A stretch of 64,000 nucleotides of DNA from a bacterium. Lineage in GTDB: Bacteria > SZUA-79 > Acidulodesulfobacterales > Acidulodesulfobacteraceae. The notes below the pieces were generated by a model. The model searched no databases, had not been told where the DNA came from, and saw only the letters and a program-made list of their open reading frames with translations. Positions 1-8,845 of this stretch are shown here, piece by piece. The DNA is taken from assembly GCA_021818985.1 (NCBI GenBank), contig JAKASO010000003.1, forward strand, positions 36,641 through 100,640. The letters run 5' to 3'. The translations under genes and the position numbers were made by a program. Every line of letters starts with the position of its first letter. Position 1 is the stretch's first letter.

Positions 1-679
1 AGACATATATAATATGTTTTTCGTTCCCGGGAACGGGTATGCCCCATTTTAAAGAGGTCCTGGATATACTGAGGTCGTTAAGCCCCTCCCTGATAAAACC
101 GGTAACCTCGTTCCTCCTAAAAGAAGGTTTTATAAAATCCGGGTTATTTTCGATGTGATTTATTAAGCGTTTTTCGTATTTCTTCAAGCAAAAAAAATAG
201 CTTTCTTCTTTGAGCTTTTCGACAGGTCTGCCACATTCTGGACAATTGCCGTCCACTAAGGCTTTTTCCGTTAAAAATGTTTCGCACGGTATGCAATACC
301 AGTCTTCATAATGAGAAAGATATATATCACCCTTTTCTAGAAGCTTTGAAAAAACCGTCTTAACAGTTTCTTCGTGATCTTTATCCGTAGTTCTTATAAA
401 CCTGTCGTAAGAAATGGAAAGCCGGCGAAAAAGCTCCTTGAATTTTATATGGACGCTATCTACAAGCTCATCGGTGGTTATTTTGCGCGAAAGAGCCTCT
501 TTTTCGATTTTAAGGCCGTGCTCATCCGTTCCTGTCACAAAAAGGACATTATAACCGGATAGCCTTTTATATCTTGCAAGTATATCGGCGGAGATGGTCG
601 AATACGCATGACCGATATGCGGAAGGTCATTCACATAGTAAATAGGCGTTGTAACGTAAAAAAAATTTTTATTTGCCAT
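1..679 (-). CDS. metG: methionyl-tRNA synthetase, N-terminal part (cut by window edge)
   Basis: Charges tRNA-Met with methionine in the cytoplasm. Reading the minus strand from ATG at 679 gives about 226 residues without a stop, so the C-terminus lies outside the window. The N-terminus begins MANKNFFYVTTPIYYVND and is followed by LPHIGHAY, the class I HIGH signature. A zinc knuckle with two Cys-x-x-Cys pairs (CIPC and CPEC) lies near residues 127-150, as in bacterial MetRS. The start overlaps the ricT stop by 11 bp, so it is probably translated from the tmk-holB-ricT transcript. Identity is secure; full length is unknown. Confidence 0.95.
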   Translation of the reverse strand, partial: MANKNFFYVTTPIYYVNDLPHIGHAYSTISADILARYKRLSGYNVLFVTGTDEHGLKIEKEALSRKITTDELVDSVHIKFKELFRRLSISYDRFIRTTDKDHEETVKTVFSKLLEKGDIYLSHYEDWYCIPCETFLTEKALVDGNCPECGRPVEKLKEESYFFCLKKYEKRLINHIENNPDFIKPSFRRNEVTGFIREGLNDLSISRTSLKWGIPVPGNEKHIIYV

Positions 680-1436
680 TTGCAGGATTATCAGGATTAT
701 CAAAAAATTCGCCTTGACACTCGTCTTGACGCCCGCAAACATCGTTCTTTTCCGCTGCTGCATCAACAGGCAGGGAGTTAAAATTATAATCCCTGTTGCA
801 GGTTTCAAAGCCAGGCGAACAAAAAGACAAACAACATAAAAGCCTTCCGCAAGAACCGGTCAACCTTCCTGAAGTCTGATTTATCCCCTGAGGCTTTGCC
901 GCTTTAAGACTAACGGGCGCAAGCTCTTTCATGAAGGCGTTGCAGCAGCACGGCCTTCCGCACATACCAAGCCCTCCTAATAGCTTGTATTCATCCCGTA
1001 TATTGATCTGGCGCATTTCTATTCTCAAGTGAAACCTTCCAGCCAGCACCTTTACAAGATCGCGGAAATCAACCCTTTCTTCCGCGCTGTAATAAAAGAT
1101 CATCTTATTTTCCTGAGAAAGATATTTAACCCGAAGAAGTTTCATGGGTATCCCCAGTTCTTCGATATTTTTCTTACAGAAATAAAAGCCGTCATCTTCT
1201 TGGGGATAATACCTAAAGCCGTTTTCGCTTTCAAAATTACTTAATTTCCTTAATATCAAAGGCATATCGTTAAGAATTCCGCTATCGTCAATCCTTGCGG
1301 CCCCAGCAATAAGCCCCAAAACAATCCGGTCATTGTTTTTTACAAGCACTCGATCGTTGATTGTCAGGTTTAAAGCCCCCGCGTTGGAATCTTCAATAGC
1401 GCCCCCTTCATATAACCTTACCCCTATAATTCTCAT
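669..1436 (-). CDS. ricT: PSP1-domain regulatory iron-sulfur protein RicT/YaaT-like
   Basis: The 255-residue protein carries the PSP1 domain and the family's two cysteine clusters, GMCGRPCCC near residue 157 and GSCGRLLCC near residue 195. In Bacillus the homologue is part of the RicAFT complex, which binds Fe-S clusters and affects RNase Y-dependent RNA processing. Whether that role holds here is unknown, since no ricA or ricF is visible. Its ATG overlaps the holB stop in an ATGA junction and its end overlaps metG, so it is translationally coupled on both sides. The tmk-holB-ricT-metG order is a common bacterial arrangement and supports the call. Confidence 0.88.
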   Translation of the reverse strand: MRIIGVRLYEGGAIEDSNAGALNLTINDRVLVKNNDRIVLGLIAGAARIDDSGILNDMPLILRKLSNFESENGFRYYPQEDDGFYFCKKNIEELGIPMKLLRVKYLSQENKMIFYYSAEERVDFRDLVKVLAGRFHLRIEMRQINIRDEYKLLGGLGMCGRPCCCNAFMKELAPVSLKAAKPQGINQTSGRLTGSCGRLLCCLSFCSPGFETCNRDYNFNSLPVDAAAEKNDVCGRQDECQGEFFDNPDNPANGK

Positions 1437-2524
1437 TTTGCACTTATATCCTTTAAAAGACGCACAAAATAACCGTCCGTTGCGATAGTCCTGTTTAAAT
1501 TATAATTTATTTTATTAATATATGCCGCCGTAAGTTCGATCATCTGCATAATCATATTTCCGTTAAGTCCGGCATTTTTTATGATTTCCTTTATTTTGCC
1601 GCTAATATCAATATTATACAATAATTTCTCGTTTTTAGTCATAAAATAAACGAATATATCCCTTAAAATCAGAAGCAGTGTTTCAAATAAGAATTTTTCC
1701 GTTCCCTGCGGGTCGTCTTCCGAATTTTTCATGATCCTGTTAAATTTTTCAGACATTATATAGCCGTAAGAAAGCGAGCCACTATAAAATAATCCATTGG
1801 AAAAAAGCTCTGTAATATCGTTTCTGTATTCAAGGTAATTGCCTGTAACAAGTTTTTCAAGCGTTGAACAGCTTCCACGAGAAAGCCTCGAATAAACGTC
1901 TAACGTTCTTTTATCCACATCTTTAAATCTATCGCAGGCGTATTTTGCCAGCAAGTCTTCTGAAAGCGGCTTAAATTCCAGTACCTGACACCTTGATATT
2001 ATCGTCGGCAAAATAGAACCCATGCTTGTCGTAATTAAAATAAAGACCGATCTTTCTGGCGGTTCCTCCAGCATTTTTAAAAGAGCGTTGGCGGCGCTCG
2101 CGTTCATTTTTGAAGCGTTGTCTATTATTACAAACCTGTAATTATCATAAAAAGGGGTTAACGACATATAGGAATTAAGTTCGTGTATTTTTTCGATCCT
2201 TATGGAATCATCTTTAGGTTCGATAAAGATAAAATTACTGTTCGTGCCGTTCAGTATGCCCCTGCATGCGGGACATTCGCCGCATGGACCGGACGGGCTA
2301 TTCCCTTCCCGTTCAAGACCTAAGTTAAGATCCTTGCACAACATTTCTGCCGCAAACGAAAAAGCGACCGACCTTTTCCCAATCCCTTCGGGACCGTAAA
2401 ACAAGAACCCGGCAGGAATCCTATCGTTTAAAGCCAGATTTTTCAAAAAATGAACTGCCTTTTCATGTCCGGCAATGTTTAAGAAACTATACTTATAATC
2501 TTTTAACCTTTCATTTTTTATCAT
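1433..2524 (-). CDS. holB: DNA polymerase III delta-prime subunit (clamp-loader ATPase)
   Basis: Clamp-loader subunit that helps place the beta sliding clamp on primed DNA. The 363-residue sequence has a P-loop GPEGIGKRS near residue 44, a four-Cys zinc module (CGECPAC plus an upstream Cys) near residues 62-88, a DNAS Walker-B region and ISRCQ (the SRC motif) near residue 178. A retained zinc module and P-loop also fit DnaX-like proteins. The length and position between tmk and ricT favour delta-prime. The stop overlaps the ricT start by 4 bp. Confidence 0.88.
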   Translation of the reverse strand: MIKNERLKDYKYSFLNIAGHEKAVHFLKNLALNDRIPAGFLFYGPEGIGKRSVAFSFAAEMLCKDLNLGLEREGNSPSGPCGECPACRGILNGTNSNFIFIEPKDDSIRIEKIHELNSYMSLTPFYDNYRFVIIDNASKMNASAANALLKMLEEPPERSVFILITTSMGSILPTIISRCQVLEFKPLSEDLLAKYACDRFKDVDKRTLDVYSRLSRGSCSTLEKLVTGNYLEYRNDITELFSNGLFYSGSLSYGYIMSEKFNRIMKNSEDDPQGTEKFLFETLLLILRDIFVYFMTKNEKLLYNIDISGKIKEIIKNAGLNGNMIMQMIELTAAYINKINYNLNRTIATDGYFVRLLKDISAK

Positions 2525-2603
2525 CTTATCTTATATTATATTATCATTATGATCATTATGTTATGGCACCGCCTTCTTTTTCGCTTGTAAATTTTGCCGG
2601 CAA

Positions 2604-3359
2604 CTATTCCATGCCTCCTTTTTGCAGATTAAGAAGCGGGGTAATATCTTCGATCAGATTTTCAAGAACCGCTTCTTTATTTTTACCGGCATCTATTACC
2701 CTTATCCTTTCAGGGAATTTTTCCGCAAGAAACAGATATCTTTTTCTCACGCGTTCAAAAAAATCACGCGATTTAAAATCAAAAGAGCTTTTATCGAATT
2801 TTTGCGATATTCTTAAAAACGCCAGAACAGGATCAATATCAAATAGATATGTCCTGTCAACTCTTAAATTTTGAAGCTTAAGAATAAGACTGTTCAGATC
2901 GAGGATCAATTTTTCAAAACCTTCAAAACTTTGATATGCAAATGTTGAATCAACGAACCTATCGCAGATGATAACCTCGTAATATTTTAATTTCTTTGAC
3001 AGCTCATCCGTGTGGATAACCCTGTCGGCGGAAAATAAAAGCAGGCATGCAAGTTCATAAGAACCCTTATCTAAAGCATTTATTGAAGATAAATGTAAAG
3101 ATAAAGAAGCGTCTGGTGCGGAAGCAAAAATAGAAGTATCCGCCGGCAAAATATCCGGTAAACCGCTTGCACCGTCCGTCCGGTTTTCTTTTTCGGATTT
3201 TAGAATATAATCTTTAATGAATTTTCCTATTATAAAATCTGAAGGCTCCTGGGTAAATAAAACCCTTCTGCCTTCTTTTTCAAGGCGGTCTGCAAGTTTT
3301 TTGCCTGCGGTCGTTTTCCCGCTTCCGTCAATGCCCTCTAAGGTTATAAATAAACTCAT
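2604..3359 (-). CDS. tmk: thymidylate kinase
   Basis: Phosphorylates dTMP to dTDP for DNA synthesis. The P-loop GIDGSGKTTAG sits at residues 9-19 and the DR motif appears as ICDRFVDSTFAYQ. At 251 residues it is longer than the usual 200-215 because of about 35 extra Ser/Ala/Asp-rich residues around positions 58-100, between the dTMP-binding segment and the helix preceding FSADR. It is the first gene of the minus-strand cluster. The 197-bp AT-rich gap to divergent queA must hold both promoters, but I cannot fix their boxes because TA-rich hexamers occur throughout. Confidence 0.92.
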   Translation of the reverse strand: MSLFITLEGIDGSGKTTAGKKLADRLEKEGRRVLFTQEPSDFIIGKFIKDYILKSEKENRTDGASGLPDILPADTSIFASAPDASLSLHLSSINALDKGSYELACLLLFSADRVIHTDELSKKLKYYEVIICDRFVDSTFAYQSFEGFEKLILDLNSLILKLQNLRVDRTYLFDIDPVLAFLRISQKFDKSSFDFKSRDFFERVRKRYLFLAEKFPERIRVIDAGKNKEAVLENLIEDITPLLNLQKGGME

Positions 3360-3556
3360 CCTCTTCTAATTAAATAAAGTTATCAGATAAAGTTATAGAT
3401 TAAAACAAAAAATACTGATTAAATTACAAATTGCAATAGTTTTTTAATATTTTTCTAATAATATATAATAATATAATATATACAATATATAAAAAACTTT
3501 CAATGTGAATTGTTTTTTAATATGCAATTTATATATATATTATAATAAGAAATAAA

Positions 3557-4687
3557 ATGGACATAAAAGAATTCGGCTATCAGTTCGATAAAGATTTAAT
3601 AGCAAAGCACCCATTAAATAAAAGGGATGAGTCCAAGCTTCTTGTTGTTGACGTAAAAAACTTAAATGTGGAACATAAAAGATTTTACGAACTGGTGGAT
3701 TATATAGAACCGGGCGATGTAATAGTCATTAATAATTCGTATGTAAAAAAAGCGCGCATATTTGGAAAAAGGAATACCGGTGGCAAAGTAGAAATATTTA
3801 TCGTAGATTTTCCCTATACGCCTGATTTTAATATTTATCCCTTAAAATTACGATCACTCATCCGCTCCCATAAAAAGATAAAAGAAAATGAAAAGATAAT
3901 AATTTCACCGTTCGGCGATAATGACAAAGAAATTAGAAACGAAGATAAATACGCCGGTATTAAAATTAAAAATCAAAAAACTTGCATGATTACCGCAAAA
4001 AAGCATTACGGCGGCGGAATTTGGGATATTTTAATAAATTCCAAAGAGGATTGCGACTACATATTTAATCACTGCGCCGGCATACCGCTTCCCCCTTATA
4101 TAAAAAGACAAACGAATAAAAATGATGAAATTTTCTATCAAACCATTTATGCGAATAAAAACGCCGGTTATTCCGTAGCCGCTCCCACTGCGGGACTACA
4201 TTTTACAGATACTTTGATTAAAAACATTAAAAAAAAAGGCGCCGTATTTGCGAAAATCACTTTAAATATCGGCCTTGGGACATTTATGCCGGTCAGAAAA
4301 AGAGATATAACAAAGCATGTAATGCATGATGAGCGTTACACCATAACCGAACAAACTGCCCAAATCATCAATGAGGCTAAAAAAAACAATAAAAAAGTGA
4401 TCATAACCGGAACATCGTCGGTAAGATGTTTGGAGTCTTCGACGGACAAAGGCGGAACGGTCATGCCCGTAACGGACGGAGTAACATCGTTATATATATA
4501 TCCGGGTTATAAATTCAAGATTACCGGTAATCTTATCACAAATTTTCACCAACCCGAATCCTCGCTTTTTATAATGATCTCTGCTTTAGTGGGACTTAAT
4601 ACTGCAAAGAAAATATACAAAAAGGGATTGGATAACAAGTACTCGCTGTTCAGCTACGGAGATGCTATGTTCTTATATAACATATAA
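3557..4687 (+). CDS. queA: S-adenosylmethionine:tRNA ribosyltransferase-isomerase
   Basis: Transfers the ribosyl part of SAM to preQ1 at tRNA position 34, giving epoxyqueuosine. The protein has 376 residues, slightly longer than usual, with family signatures INNSYVKKARIFGKR, SVAAPTAGLHFT and GTSSVRCLES followed by NFHQPESSLFIMISAL. It is followed 108 bp later by tgt, the preceding enzyme of the same pathway. The stop codon lies in an imperfect 10-bp TA-rich tandem repeat (4683-4702). Confidence 0.96.
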   Translation: MDIKEFGYQFDKDLIAKHPLNKRDESKLLVVDVKNLNVEHKRFYELVDYIEPGDVIVINNSYVKKARIFGKRNTGGKVEIFIVDFPYTPDFNIYPLKLRSLIRSHKKIKENEKIIISPFGDNDKEIRNEDKYAGIKIKNQKTCMITAKKHYGGGIWDILINSKEDCDYIFNHCAGIPLPPYIKRQTNKNDEIFYQTIYANKNAGYSVAAPTAGLHFTDTLIKNIKKKGAVFAKITLNIGLGTFMPVRKRDITKHVMHDERYTITEQTAQIINEAKKNNKKVIITGTSSVRCLESSTDKGGTVMPVTDGVTSLYIYPGYKFKITGNLITNFHQPESSLFIMISALVGLNTAKKIYKKGLDNKYSLFSYGDAMFLYNI

Positions 4688-4795
4688 TATATTATAATAT
4701 GACAATAATATTATGATTATGACAATTTTTACGACAGGGTGCATTTTGAAAAATATAAATTTAAAAAATAAAAATTTTAAGCTATAATCGTTTAA

Positions 4796-5932
4796 ATGTT
4801 TAAAATATTAAATAACGACAAAAATACCGGGGCAAGGTCCGCAGAACTCTTTACCAAAACTAATAGTATCGAAACTCCCGTTTTCATGCCGATCGGCACG
4901 CTGGGAACCGTTAAATCGGTTTCCCCGTTCGAATTATATGACGAAGGATTTAAGATAATCCTTTCAAATACCTATCATCTTTTTTTACGGCCAGGCATAG
5001 ATGTAATCGAAAAATTCGGGTCACTGCGTAATTTCATTAATTATAAAGGTTCTATCCTTACCGATTCCGGCGGATTTCAAATTTTCAGCCTCGCTAAATT
5101 CGCAAAACCGAACGGCGACGGCGTTGAATTTATGTCCCATATAGACGGCAACCGCCACTTTTTCACTCCCGAAAAGGTCATTAAATTACAGGAAACCTTC
5201 GACTCCGATATCATGATGCCTTTAGACATTTTTTCCGGTCCGGAAGCAAGCCGGTCAAAAGCACACTCGGATCTTTCTATTACTATTAGCTGGGCTAAAA
5301 GATCGCTCGAAGCCAGAACGAAAAAAGAAAACTTGTTATTTTTGATAACGCAGGGAAATTTTTTTGAAGACCTAAGAATAAATTGCGCGGCGGCACTTGC
5401 GGATCTCGATGCCGACGGCTATGCAATAGGCGGCCTTGCGGTGGGCGAAGATAAAGAAATCATGTTCAAAATGTTAAATTGTTCAATTTCAAAACTTCCG
5501 GAGCTAAAGCCGCGATATCTTATGGGCGTGGGAACCCCAGAGGATATATTAAATGCAATCGGATGCGGGGTTGATATGTTTGACTGCGTCCTGCCGACAA
5601 GAAACGCAAGGAACGGATTTGCATTTACGGCAAAAGGAAACTTAAATATTAAAAATGCTATTTACAGGGACGATACAGAGCCTATAGACGCCGAATGTTT
5701 ATGTTTTTGCTGTTCAAACTTTTCAAAAGCGTATGTGCGCCATGCTTTTATGAGCCGCGAGATCTTCTCTCAGCGGCTTCTTACTATTCACAATCTTCAT
5801 TTTTACGAAAAAATGATCCTTAATACCAGAAAAGCGATAAAAGAAGGCTATTTTGAAAGTTATAAAAATAAATTCATCAAATTAAGAAAAACGGGGGAGG
5901 AACATAATGAAAACATTACTCAATTTCTTTAA
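4796..5932 (+). CDS. tgt: tRNA-guanine transglycosylase
   Basis: Exchanges G34 for preQ1 in GUN-anticodon tRNAs. The 378-residue protein has TDSGGFQIFSL with the catalytic Asp near residue 92, the second active-site segment DCVLPTRNARNG, and the zinc site CLCFCC followed by the downstream IHNLHFY histidine. The 3-prime end overlaps yajC by 26 bp, so yajC translation is probably coupled to it. The queA-tgt-yajC-secDF order is widespread in Gram-negative bacteria. Confidence 0.96.
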   Translation: MFKILNNDKNTGARSAELFTKTNSIETPVFMPIGTLGTVKSVSPFELYDEGFKIILSNTYHLFLRPGIDVIEKFGSLRNFINYKGSILTDSGGFQIFSLAKFAKPNGDGVEFMSHIDGNRHFFTPEKVIKLQETFDSDIMMPLDIFSGPEASRSKAHSDLSITISWAKRSLEARTKKENLLFLITQGNFFEDLRINCAAALADLDADGYAIGGLAVGEDKEIMFKMLNCSISKLPELKPRYLMGVGTPEDILNAIGCGVDMFDCVLPTRNARNGFAFTAKGNLNIKNAIYRDDTEPIDAECLCFCCSNFSKAYVRHAFMSREIFSQRLLTIHNLHFYEKMILNTRKAIKEGYFESYKNKFIKLRKTGEEHNENITQFL

Positions 5933-6263
5933 TTCGTTCAATGTCAAAAATGTCTATGCAGCGGCAAATGCAGGAGCAAGCGGCGGCTCTGCCTCGGGTT
6001 GGCAGACGGAGTTCTGGAGTTTTGCCCCATTGATTGCCATAATAGTCATATTTTACTTGCTCGTGATAATGCCGCAGCAAAAAAGAACTAAGGAACATAA
6101 AAACATGATAGAATCCTTAAAGACCGGCGACGAAGTAATTACGACCGGTGGTGTTTACGGTACTATTACGGGCGTGGCGGACAAGGTATTTACATTAGAA
6201 ATTGCAAAGGATGTTAAAATTAAGATAAATAGAACCATGATAGCAGGTAAAGTTTCTAAATAA
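5907..6263 (+). CDS. yajC: preprotein translocase subunit YajC
   Basis: Small inner-membrane partner of SecDF in the Sec holotranslocon. At 118 residues it has an alanine/glycine-rich N-terminus, one transmembrane helix (about residues 29-50, PLIAIIVIFYLLVIMP) and the conserved cytoplasmic block ending TGDEVITTGGVYGTITGV. The start lies inside the end of tgt. The stop codon is embedded in an imperfect 12-bp tandem repeat (6260-6283). Confidence 0.94.
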   Translation: MKTLLNFFNSFNVKNVYAAANAGASGGSASGWQTEFWSFAPLIAIIVIFYLLVIMPQQKRTKEHKNMIESLKTGDEVITTGGVYGTITGVADKVFTLEIAKDVKIKINRTMIAGKVSK

Positions 6264-6313
6264 CTCTATAGATAACTCTTAAAATCTTTTAATAAATAAG
6301 GTGATTAAGCGCT

Positions 6314-7888
6314 ATGATCAAAGAAGTAAAAACGAGAGTAATCCTTATCCTCGTTTTAATTGCCGTATCAATATTTTCTATAGTTCCATCACTTTATAAA
6401 AATACCCCCGGGTGGTGGAAAGGCGTCCTGGGCAATACCTCGATGCATCTCGGCTTAGATCTTCAAGGCGGGTTATATCTGATAGAAAAGGTCGAAACGA
6501 ACAAAGCCATTAAAGAAAAATTATACAAGGACTATACCGACATTATATCTTATACGGTTAAAAAAGGGTTTAATAAACGCGATATAGTATTTAAAAATCA
6601 GCATGTCAAAATTTCCGGCAAGCTTTTAAAAAATCCTTCCAGCCTTCATGATTATATCCGGCATCACCATTCATCTTTGAAGCTTGCAGGAGATAAAATA
6701 TTTTTTAAACCATCAACACTTGCCCTTTATAAAAAAGAAGCGGTCAGTGGGGCATTGGAAGTAATGAGGAACAGGATTGACCAGTTCGGGCTTATATCTC
6801 CCGTAATTGCAAGGCAGGGAAAAAATCTGATAGTTCTGGAACTTCCGGGGGTTAAAAACGTGAAACAGGCCGTCAGGTTGATAGGTAAAACCGCACGGCT
6901 TACATTCCAACTTTTAGACGATACGCCAAGTGCAGTAAAATCATTAAAAAAAGGCATCGTCCCAAAAGGCGACGAGATTCTTTACCATTCCAAATACAAT
7001 AAATATACACATAAAATTACGGAGAAAATTCCCTATCTTGTTAAAAAAAATATCCTGATGAGCGGAGTGAACATTTCAAGCACAAGTGTTCAGGTAAACC
7101 AGTATAATCAACCTATAGTAGCTATTTCATTTAATTCAAAAGGAACGATAGAATTTGCAAATATAACGACGAAATATACAGGTAAAAGGCTTGCCATTAT
7201 TCTTGACCATAACGTATATTCGGCTCCCGTGATAGAAGAACCCATATTAGGCGGACAAGCAACAATATCGGGAAATTTTACCATTGCAAAAGCCAACAAC
7301 CTTGCTATTGCCCTCAGATCTGGTGCGCTCCCCGCACCTGTAAAAATATTGCAGGATGTAACCGTCGGACCCACACTCGGCGCCGATTCAATTCATGATG
7401 GTATCATAGCAGCCGTAATCGGCAGCATTCTTGTCATCGGCTTTATGATATTTTACTACGGATTATCCGGCTTGATTGCGGATTTCGCACTTTTAGAAAA
7501 CATCCTTTTTCTTATGGCAGCGCTGTCCTTATTCGGTGCAACATTGACACTGCCTGGAATTGCGGGCATAATCCTCACCATTGGTATGGGTGTGGATGCA
7601 AACGTCCTTATTTTTGAAAGAATAAGAGAGGAATTAAGAGAGAATAAGCCTATACCCATTGCTATTGACAACGGCTATAATAAAGCATTCTTTACCATAC
7701 TTGATTCTCACGTAACGGCTCTTATCACGGCGGCAGTCCTGTTTTACTTCGGTTCAGGACCGATAAAAGGCTTTGCTATAACTTTATCGCTCGGCATTAT
7801 TATAAACCTTTTTACATCGCTCGTAGGAACTAAAGTTATCTTTGATATAATACAAAACAGGAAAAATCTAAAAAAATTAAGTATTTAA
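6314..7888 (+). CDS. secD: protein translocase subunit SecD
   Basis: Uses the proton gradient to pull exported proteins through SecYEG from the periplasmic side. The 524-residue protein has a first membrane helix at about residues 9-27, the family motif LGLDLQGGLYLI, a large periplasmic domain, and five C-terminal helices from about residue 360, including GMGVDANVLIFERIREEL. The start follows a GGTGATTAAG Shine-Dalgarno region and the gene ends 13 bp before secF. Confidence 0.96.
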   Translation: MIKEVKTRVILILVLIAVSIFSIVPSLYKNTPGWWKGVLGNTSMHLGLDLQGGLYLIEKVETNKAIKEKLYKDYTDIISYTVKKGFNKRDIVFKNQHVKISGKLLKNPSSLHDYIRHHHSSLKLAGDKIFFKPSTLALYKKEAVSGALEVMRNRIDQFGLISPVIARQGKNLIVLELPGVKNVKQAVRLIGKTARLTFQLLDDTPSAVKSLKKGIVPKGDEILYHSKYNKYTHKITEKIPYLVKKNILMSGVNISSTSVQVNQYNQPIVAISFNSKGTIEFANITTKYTGKRLAIILDHNVYSAPVIEEPILGGQATISGNFTIAKANNLAIALRSGALPAPVKILQDVTVGPTLGADSIHDGIIAAVIGSILVIGFMIFYYGLSGLIADFALLENILFLMAALSLFGATLTLPGIAGIILTIGMGVDANVLIFERIREELRENKPIPIAIDNGYNKAFFTILDSHVTALITAAVLFYFGSGPIKGFAITLSLGIIINLFTSLVGTKVIFDIIQNRKNLKKLSI

Positions 7889-7901
7889 GGAGTATATAAA
7901 G

Positions 7902-8813
7902 GTGGAATTCATAAGAAACACCCATTTCGACTTTCTCGGAAAAAAAAAATATTCTTTCGTAATATCGTCCGTCCTCGTCATCCTCGGCATAATTGAGGTT
8001 ATCATGATGGTTCTGGGTCTTGCCAGAATAGGAATTGACTTTACCGGCGGATTATCCATGCAGCTTCTGTTTAAACACAAAATAGCCTTGCCGGTTGTCA
8101 GAAAAGCGCTTGCTTCCGGCGGATTTAAGGATGTCAAGATTATTAAATTCACGGGAAAGAATGAGATCATAATTAAAACAAAGGCTGCGAACAGCAATAT
8201 AAGAAAATATGCGAAAGACCTGCAGACGGTCGTCAAAAAAAGCATGCCGGGCAATGTTTTTAAAGTGATAAGCAGGGAGGAAGTCGGTCCGTCGGTTGGA
8301 AGAAGTCTTACAAGAGATGCTATAGTTGCCATCATTATAGCTATAGTAGCCATTATCGTATATATAACATGGAGGTTCGAGTTCAGGTTCGGGCTTGCAG
8401 CCGGTATAGGACTTGCCCATGACGTATTAGCCCTTCTCGGCATCATATTTATTTTCGACAAGGAGATAACCCTTCTTGTTATTACCGCGCTTTTAACGGT
8501 AGCAGGCTATTCGCTAACTGACAAGGTAGTTGTTTTTGACAGAATAAGGGAAAACTTGCGCCTTGCCAAAGAAAAAAATAAAGCGATTAACTTAGTGAAT
8601 CTCGTAAACAAAAGCATTAACGAGGTTCTGACAAGAACGGTCGTTACTGCTTTAACGGTCTTTTTAGTCGTTCTTTCGCTTTTCTTTCTTGGAGGATTAG
8701 TTCTTCATGATTTTGCTTTTACCCTTCTTTCCGGCATATTAATAGGAACTTATTCTTCAATGTTCATTGCAAGTCCAGTGATGGTGGCGCTTAATAAAAA
8801 ATACTATTCATAA
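7902..8813 (+). CDS. secF: protein translocase subunit SecF
   Basis: Partner of SecD. The 303-residue protein has helix 1 near residues 18-38, then the GIDFTGG motif, then the C-terminal helices with SLTDKVVVFDRIREN. The start is GTG at 7902, chosen because AAGGAG lies upstream and no ATG gives a complete N-terminal helix. The stop codon is inside a perfect 10-bp tandem duplication (8806-8825). Confidence 0.96.
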   Translation: MEFIRNTHFDFLGKKKYSFVISSVLVILGIIEVIMMVLGLARIGIDFTGGLSMQLLFKHKIALPVVRKALASGGFKDVKIIKFTGKNEIIIKTKAANSNIRKYAKDLQTVVKKSMPGNVFKVISREEVGPSVGRSLTRDAIVAIIIAIVAIIVYITWRFEFRFGLAAGIGLAHDVLALLGIIFIFDKEITLLVITALLTVAGYSLTDKVVVFDRIRENLRLAKEKNKAINLVNLVNKSINEVLTRTVVTALTVFLVVLSLFFLGGLVLHDFAFTLLSGILIGTYSSMFIASPVMVALNKKYYS

Positions 8814-8825
8814 AAATTCATAAAA
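8806..8825. repeat. 10-bp perfect tandem duplication over the secF stop
   Basis: ATTCATAAAA occurs twice with no spacer. The secF TAA at 8811-8813 lies in the first copy, so the protein is unchanged. Confidence 0.9.
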
Positions 8826-8845
8826 GTAGCTGGGAAACTGCCGTA

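Noticed and set aside
2563..2874. A 103-codon plus-strand frame opposite tmk
   Set aside because: It lies inside the well-supported tmk frame, and composition explains it.
7877..8461. A 194-codon minus-strand frame opposite secF
   Set aside because: It is the complementary shadow of a conserved gene, with no ribosome site and no family resemblance.
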